Assembly (NCBI GenBank): GCA_003427395.1
Contig: BFEA01001069.1
Span: forward strand, 198,091 to 218,662
Source of the DNA: Chara braunii
Taxonomy: Eukaryota > Streptophyta > Charophyceae > Charales > Characeae
Direction: 5' to 3'
DNA: 20,572 bases
A program made the translations under genes and the position numbers. Below, in pieces: positions 16,376-20,572 of the stretch (position 1 is the stretch's first letter; the number at the start of each line of letters is the position of its first letter). Under the pieces are notes generated by a model. The model was not told the origin of the DNA. It saw nothing but the letters and a program-made list of their open reading frames with translations, and did not search any database.

Positions 16376-19300
16376 TCAAGGACTCAGCCACGGTCCAATT
16401 TTCAAATCTGTATCTCCCGAAACTGTTGTCAACCGATTTGTCAATGCCCAAGTGTTCAAGAACCAAACATTGTTTTTAGTATGCCAGTCCGCTCTGATAA
16501 CCCTTCTCAGCTGGGATTTTACTACTGATATAGTATGAGGGAATGCCCAATGGTCACCATGAAATAGGGCTGCATTCCTGGCCTGCCAGATTACCGCCAT
16601 CAGCTCTCCTCTGCACGTCTGAGCCACATACCCCCACCCTCTGGTAAAAGATATCTGGTCCGAATCATTCCCAGTTAGAATCCATGTATCAGCCCAACCT
16701 AAAGCCTTCGGTGTAACACCTTCTGTGAATACTCGCCAGTTATGCCTCCACCATTGCCACGGTCTTTTTGAGACTGGGCAGTGAATCCAAAGGTGGTTCG
16801 TCGTTTCCCATGCCCACATGCACCGTGAGCATGTTTGATCAATGTCCAAACCTTTAGAGGACAGCCATGTAGCCGAGGCCACTACTTGAAGGGATTGTAA
16901 CCAAAGCAAGGCGGCAGTCTTCTGATTTGTCATCTTCTTCAGCTGCATCCANAGACCCTGCAGCTCCCGTGGTTTCATCAGGCTCGGGCAGTAATCGTTC
17001 CATCTCCTGCTGGCTACCGCTGTTGGAGATTTCTTTACAGTAGATCTCTGTATTTCCCTCCCAATCTTTGTCGAGTATTGCACTAACGGTAGGAACTCCG
17101 ATTGATGATTCCTCAGCTTCCACCCATAAGTGAACGGTTCCACCTTGAACTGAGCGGCTGCAACTCCTCCAGAACATTGCTCTACGCCTCTTCTGTCTCT
17201 GACTAACCGAACCCTTACTTCCCCTAAATATCTGCTCAAGAATTTCGTTCTTTCCTCTACCAAGGTTAGTGATCTGCTCAGCTCCAACCCTGTTGTCGAG
17301 AAAACAGTTGGCTTCCACTCTTGAATCCTCGTACCTTGCTGCAAGTCCGGACCGAGAATCCTCCAGAATTTTTCTTCTACTGTTGGCGCTCTGACCCAAG
17401 AGTTTTCCTGTGGTAAGGCATCTCCTGTTAACAGAGCTTTCCAAGTCTCCGGAATCGCTGCCTTCAGAGCTGCAAAGTGTATCCGGACGTTATGCAGTCT
17501 AGGGAGGTGCAGCCTTAACCTTTGCTCTGTGATCCAGTCATGGGATTGTTCACCCCAAATATTCCTGATCAATAGTATCCCTTTCATAATCCAAGAGTTA
17601 CCGAAGCTCCCCTGCGTATGGGCCACTGAGAAAGGGGTACNGTCCTGTTGTAAGATACCAACATTTTCAAAAAGAGGTTCATTCTACACTTGACCTTTTG
17701 ATAGTGGAGGGGAGTGTTCTGTANGTCTGATTTTCCGCCACGCTGTAAGGATAGCCTTCNAAGTCCGTGATCTTGGNCGTCTGTTCGCGAATGATGGTAA
17801 GAGCAAACAACGCCACACTACCTTGTGGTTATCTAGCTCCCACTCAGTCCCCAGAATGTACTCTGCAATCTTAATCCAAATCTTATCGTCTTTTTCGTAT
17901 ATGGCTTTGATAGGCCATCTTCCCAACAGTGCTATATTCTGATGTTTTGGATCCAACAGACCGAGTCCTCCCTCCCCTCTTGGCTGCGCTATTGTATCCC
18001 GGGCCACTTTGGAGAGGACTCCTGCCCCTTCTGTCGCCGAAGGTTTCCAAACATAGCTTACTGCCGCCCGACGAATGTTATGATAAGCCCGATCTCCAAG
18101 AAGATGGACTACCATAGGAAACCATAAAATTGAAAACGCAGCCGCTGACAGGACCAATGTTCTCCCAATAAGGAACAATTGATGTCCCCTTTCCCAATTT
18201 GCTATTCTTGATCTTACTCTTGTCTCCAATATTGAGTCTTGTTTACTTGAAGCATTCCCCAGTGAGAGCTGGACTCCCAATAATCTCTCAGATGCGGTTT
18301 CCCCCACCCTGCACATTCCCCAATCCAGTGCCAACTCCCAAGGTTCTGGGAGGAGGAAAGTTGACTTGGTCCAATTAATTGAGGCTTCAGACAAGGAACA
18401 GTAAGTTTCCAATACAGATCTCAGTTCTGTTAATGAATTCGGTGTGTTGCTGCAGATTACCGTCAAGTCATCCGCTAACGCATTCCCCTTCCAATGGAGG
18501 GAGGGAGAGATTTGTAAGCCGATAATATTGTCATTATGCCTGATATTATCTAGCAAAACTTCCAACTGAATTACAAAGAGTAATGGGGCCAGAGGACAGC
18601 CCTGACGTAGGGAACGTGTTAAGTGGATCGTTTCCGAGAGACAGCCGTTCACATTAACCGTTGCAGTCCCCTGTGAATACATACCCTTGACGATTTTGAG
18701 AAAGTTTGTTCCAAAATTCATCTTCTTCAAAGTGGTGGATACGAAAGCCCACCCAACCTTATCATATGCTTTATCCATATCTAGCAGAAGGGTGGCCACG
18801 TTCCTATTTTCTGCTGCTATGACTTCCAAGGCTTGGATGGTAGTCAGAATGTTCTCATGTATTGAGCGACTCTTCACAAAGGCCCCCTGATCCGGGCCTA
18901 CAACCTCTGGTAGGTACTTCGCCAGACGTCGAGCCAAGACTTTCGCCAGAATTTTATAGGCAACGTTCAGTAGTGAGATCGGGCGATAATTTTTTACTTT
19001 TCTTTTGTCCCCTTTTTTATACATAAGTGTTATGATCCCTTGCGTGAGACCTCTCGGTAATGCCCCTCCTGATAATAGCCTGTTGCACATATCAGTGAGA
19101 AAAGGGCCCAGTGAGTCCCATGTTTCCAAGTAGAACTCCACCGGGAGCCCATCCGAACCCGGACACTTAGCCCTCTTTAGCTCTTTAGTTGCTTCGCCCA
19201 GTTCTTCTACTGTGAATGGCCTATCCAAGTCAAGCCTCCCCTGTCGGGAAATCGCAATATTCGTCCTGTCCCAGAAGTCTGAACTAAGTGTGAGGTCTGT

Positions 19301-20569
19301 GTCAAAGTTTGTGCTTGGGTATCTGGAGGTGAGTATGTCTGCGAAATAATCACGCGCATACTCACACATCTGCTGTGTCGATTCTGCTACCGGTAGGTTC
19401 GTTAAGGTAGGGTGTTTTAACTGTCTCAATAACGGCCTTGTCTGTTGTAAGATCAGGGTCCTAAACGTGATTTTCGTCATCCTGTCGTAACCTGTTATCC
19501 CTCTGAGATTAAGCCATTCTAACCACTGAGCCTGTCTTTGCACTTCGATTGCTTCTAACTCTAGCAACAGCTCCTTGCGCTTGTCCGACCAGAAATGAAA
19601 TGCATAAGTGTCACCTTTCAACTGTTTTTCTTTTCTGTTTCTATTGCCGGCCTTGATTTGCGAAAATACTTCAAGCGTTTCCGATATAATTTTTAACCCC
19701 ACATCAGTCCAGTCCTCTTCTTTTTGAAAGAAGATTTTCACCTTTTGCCAGTCTACCATATGTTTCGTCACCCAGTTCTTGATACCCTTGTCTTTTGGAT
19801 TACTAGTATTAAGACGAAACGGACCTCGTACCCTTTCCACATGTTCCCCTGACAACATGTCCATCATTACTGGATAATGATCCGAAAGTGACTCTATCTT
19901 AACGTCAGACCAAATGCAACGGTCCCAAATCACACCTCTAGCGAGGAGGAAGTCAAGCCTCCTGCCTGCTGATGAAGAACCGAACCACGTGAACCCATTA
20001 GACTCCGGGTTCATGACACGATAAACATCAGTCAGATTTTGTGATCCCATAAATTCCCACAGTAATTTAGAGTCTGCTCTCAAGGGGTCCAGCTTCGGGG
20101 TATCTAGTCCTGGGGTCAGGACCGTATTCCAGTCGGCTGCTAACAGCACATGTTCTGTGTGGACAAATGTTGGTAAATCCGCGAAAAAATATATTCTCTC
20201 CTTAAAGTCAACAGGGGCGTAAATGGACATAATGGCCCAATCCTCATCACCCAGCGCAAATTTCACCCATACGAACTGACCCTTCGCATCATTAAAAGAG
20301 TCTATAACTTCAATGTCCAAATCCTTGTGAAACAATATAGCCGTGCCTCCCTTTCTGCCATCTGCCGGCGCCCAGTGCTGTGGACCCCTCCACCAATTCC
20401 TCGCCTCAGTTGTTTTCCGGTCGTTTAGCTTCGTTTCCTGAATGCAGATCACGTGTACCGCTTCTGAATGACACCAAGACGCCAGACGACTGCGCTTGTG
20501 CCTATGTGTCGTGTCACCCAACCCTTGTAAGTTCCAAGAAACTACTCGGATCTTACTTGGTAGGACCAT
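16376..20569 (-). pseudogene. LINE B ORF2: endonuclease-reverse transcriptase, one stop
   Basis: 1398 codons from ATG at 20567-20569 to TGA at 16376-16378, in one frame with a single TAG at 17684-17686. Endonuclease (residues 1-240): N13 in SWNLQG, E45 in CIQETKL, Y117, D146 and N148 in AADWN, D206, and SDH at 229-231. Reverse transcriptase (about 460-740): PGSDGLP, YRPISLLN, DQGAFVK, motif A with D597 (LDMDKAYD), RQGCPLAP, and LADD with D700 and D701. The C-terminal zinc finger (about 16831-16760) is CSRC...H...C (CX2CX8HX4C), followed by GWGYVAQTC and IWQARN. It would nick target DNA and copy the RNA from the exposed 3' end. The TAG lies between reverse transcriptase and zinc finger, where LINE A reads VLSE, so one base change from a Leu codon would explain it. 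Without it the protein looks complete. No RNase H is seen. Confidence 0.94.
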
Positions 20570-20572
20570 AGG

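Larger units (their letters stand above)
15914..20572 (-). mobile_element. LINE B: near-intact L1-like retrotransposon, cut by window end
   Basis: Minus-strand element. Visible in transcript order are all of ORF2 (20569-16376), the 3' UTR (16375-15935) and a 21-nt A tail (T tract 15914-15934). ORF1 and the 5' UTR would lie beyond 20572, so the 5' duplication cannot be checked. It is diverged from LINE A but has the same domain order and nearly the same ORF2 length. Five unresolved bases lie in it (16952, 17641, 17724, 17760, 17777), which suggests difficult or merged reads around the middle of the C-terminal half. Confidence 0.92.

Noticed and set aside
1-20572. CRISPR arrays, operons, ribosome binding sites, tRNA or rRNA genes
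   Set aside because: No regularly spaced repeats with spacers, no bacterial gene organisation, and no tRNA cloverleaf or rRNA segment was recognised. The repeats present are satellites and transposons of eukaryotic type.

Overview
This looks like repeat-rich intergenic DNA from a nuclear eukaryotic genome, most likely a land plant or other streptophyte. The evidence is a set of non-LTR retrotransposons whose ORF2 encodes an AP-type endonuclease, a reverse transcriptase and a C-terminal RVT-type zinc finger (CX2CX8HX4C). That combination, with an ORF1 that looks DUF4283-like plus a zinc knuckle, is typical of plant L1-clade LINEs. Long A tails, a long (CT)n tract and no prokaryotic gene organisation agree. 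The species cannot be named from the sequence. I see no confidently intact host gene.

Left third (1-4735): a GC-rich block with an unrecognised, interrupted minus-strand reading frame (about 502-1858), an 11-bp minisatellite (1854-1940) with inverted satellite copies, AT-richer DNA with plus-strand promoter-like motifs (2367-2623), a ~113 bp (CT)n tract, and a minus-strand TATA/RY-motif promoter candidate (3959-3978).

Middle (4736-7275): a 5'-truncated plus-strand LINE ('LINE E') whose 3' UTR contains a foldback element (5411-5566) and is split by a second 5'-truncated LINE ('LINE C', 5769-6950) flanked by a direct repeat ending in GAGAGAT. The 3' half of LINE E's UTR resumes at 6951 and ends in its own A-rich tail at 7245-7275.

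Right two thirds: a full-length but decayed minus-strand LINE ('LINE A', 7599-14827) with 5' UTR, ORF1, an ORF2 overlapping ORF1 by 11 nt, a 3' UTR and a 35-nt A tail, flanked by a 14-bp direct repeat. It sits inside a cluster of inverted ACTCTCGAAA motifs (7561-7590 and 14842-15192). A short A-tailed element follows (about 15341-15549). A second minus-strand LINE ('LINE B', 15914 to past the window end) has an ORF2 of 1398 codons interrupted by one TAG.

The main biology is how the LINEs work and accumulate. ORF1 would coat the RNA. ORF2 nicks DNA and reverse-transcribes the RNA. All four 3' UTRs keep a 17-nt hairpin with compensatory base changes, which suggests the RNA feature recognised by the reverse transcriptase.
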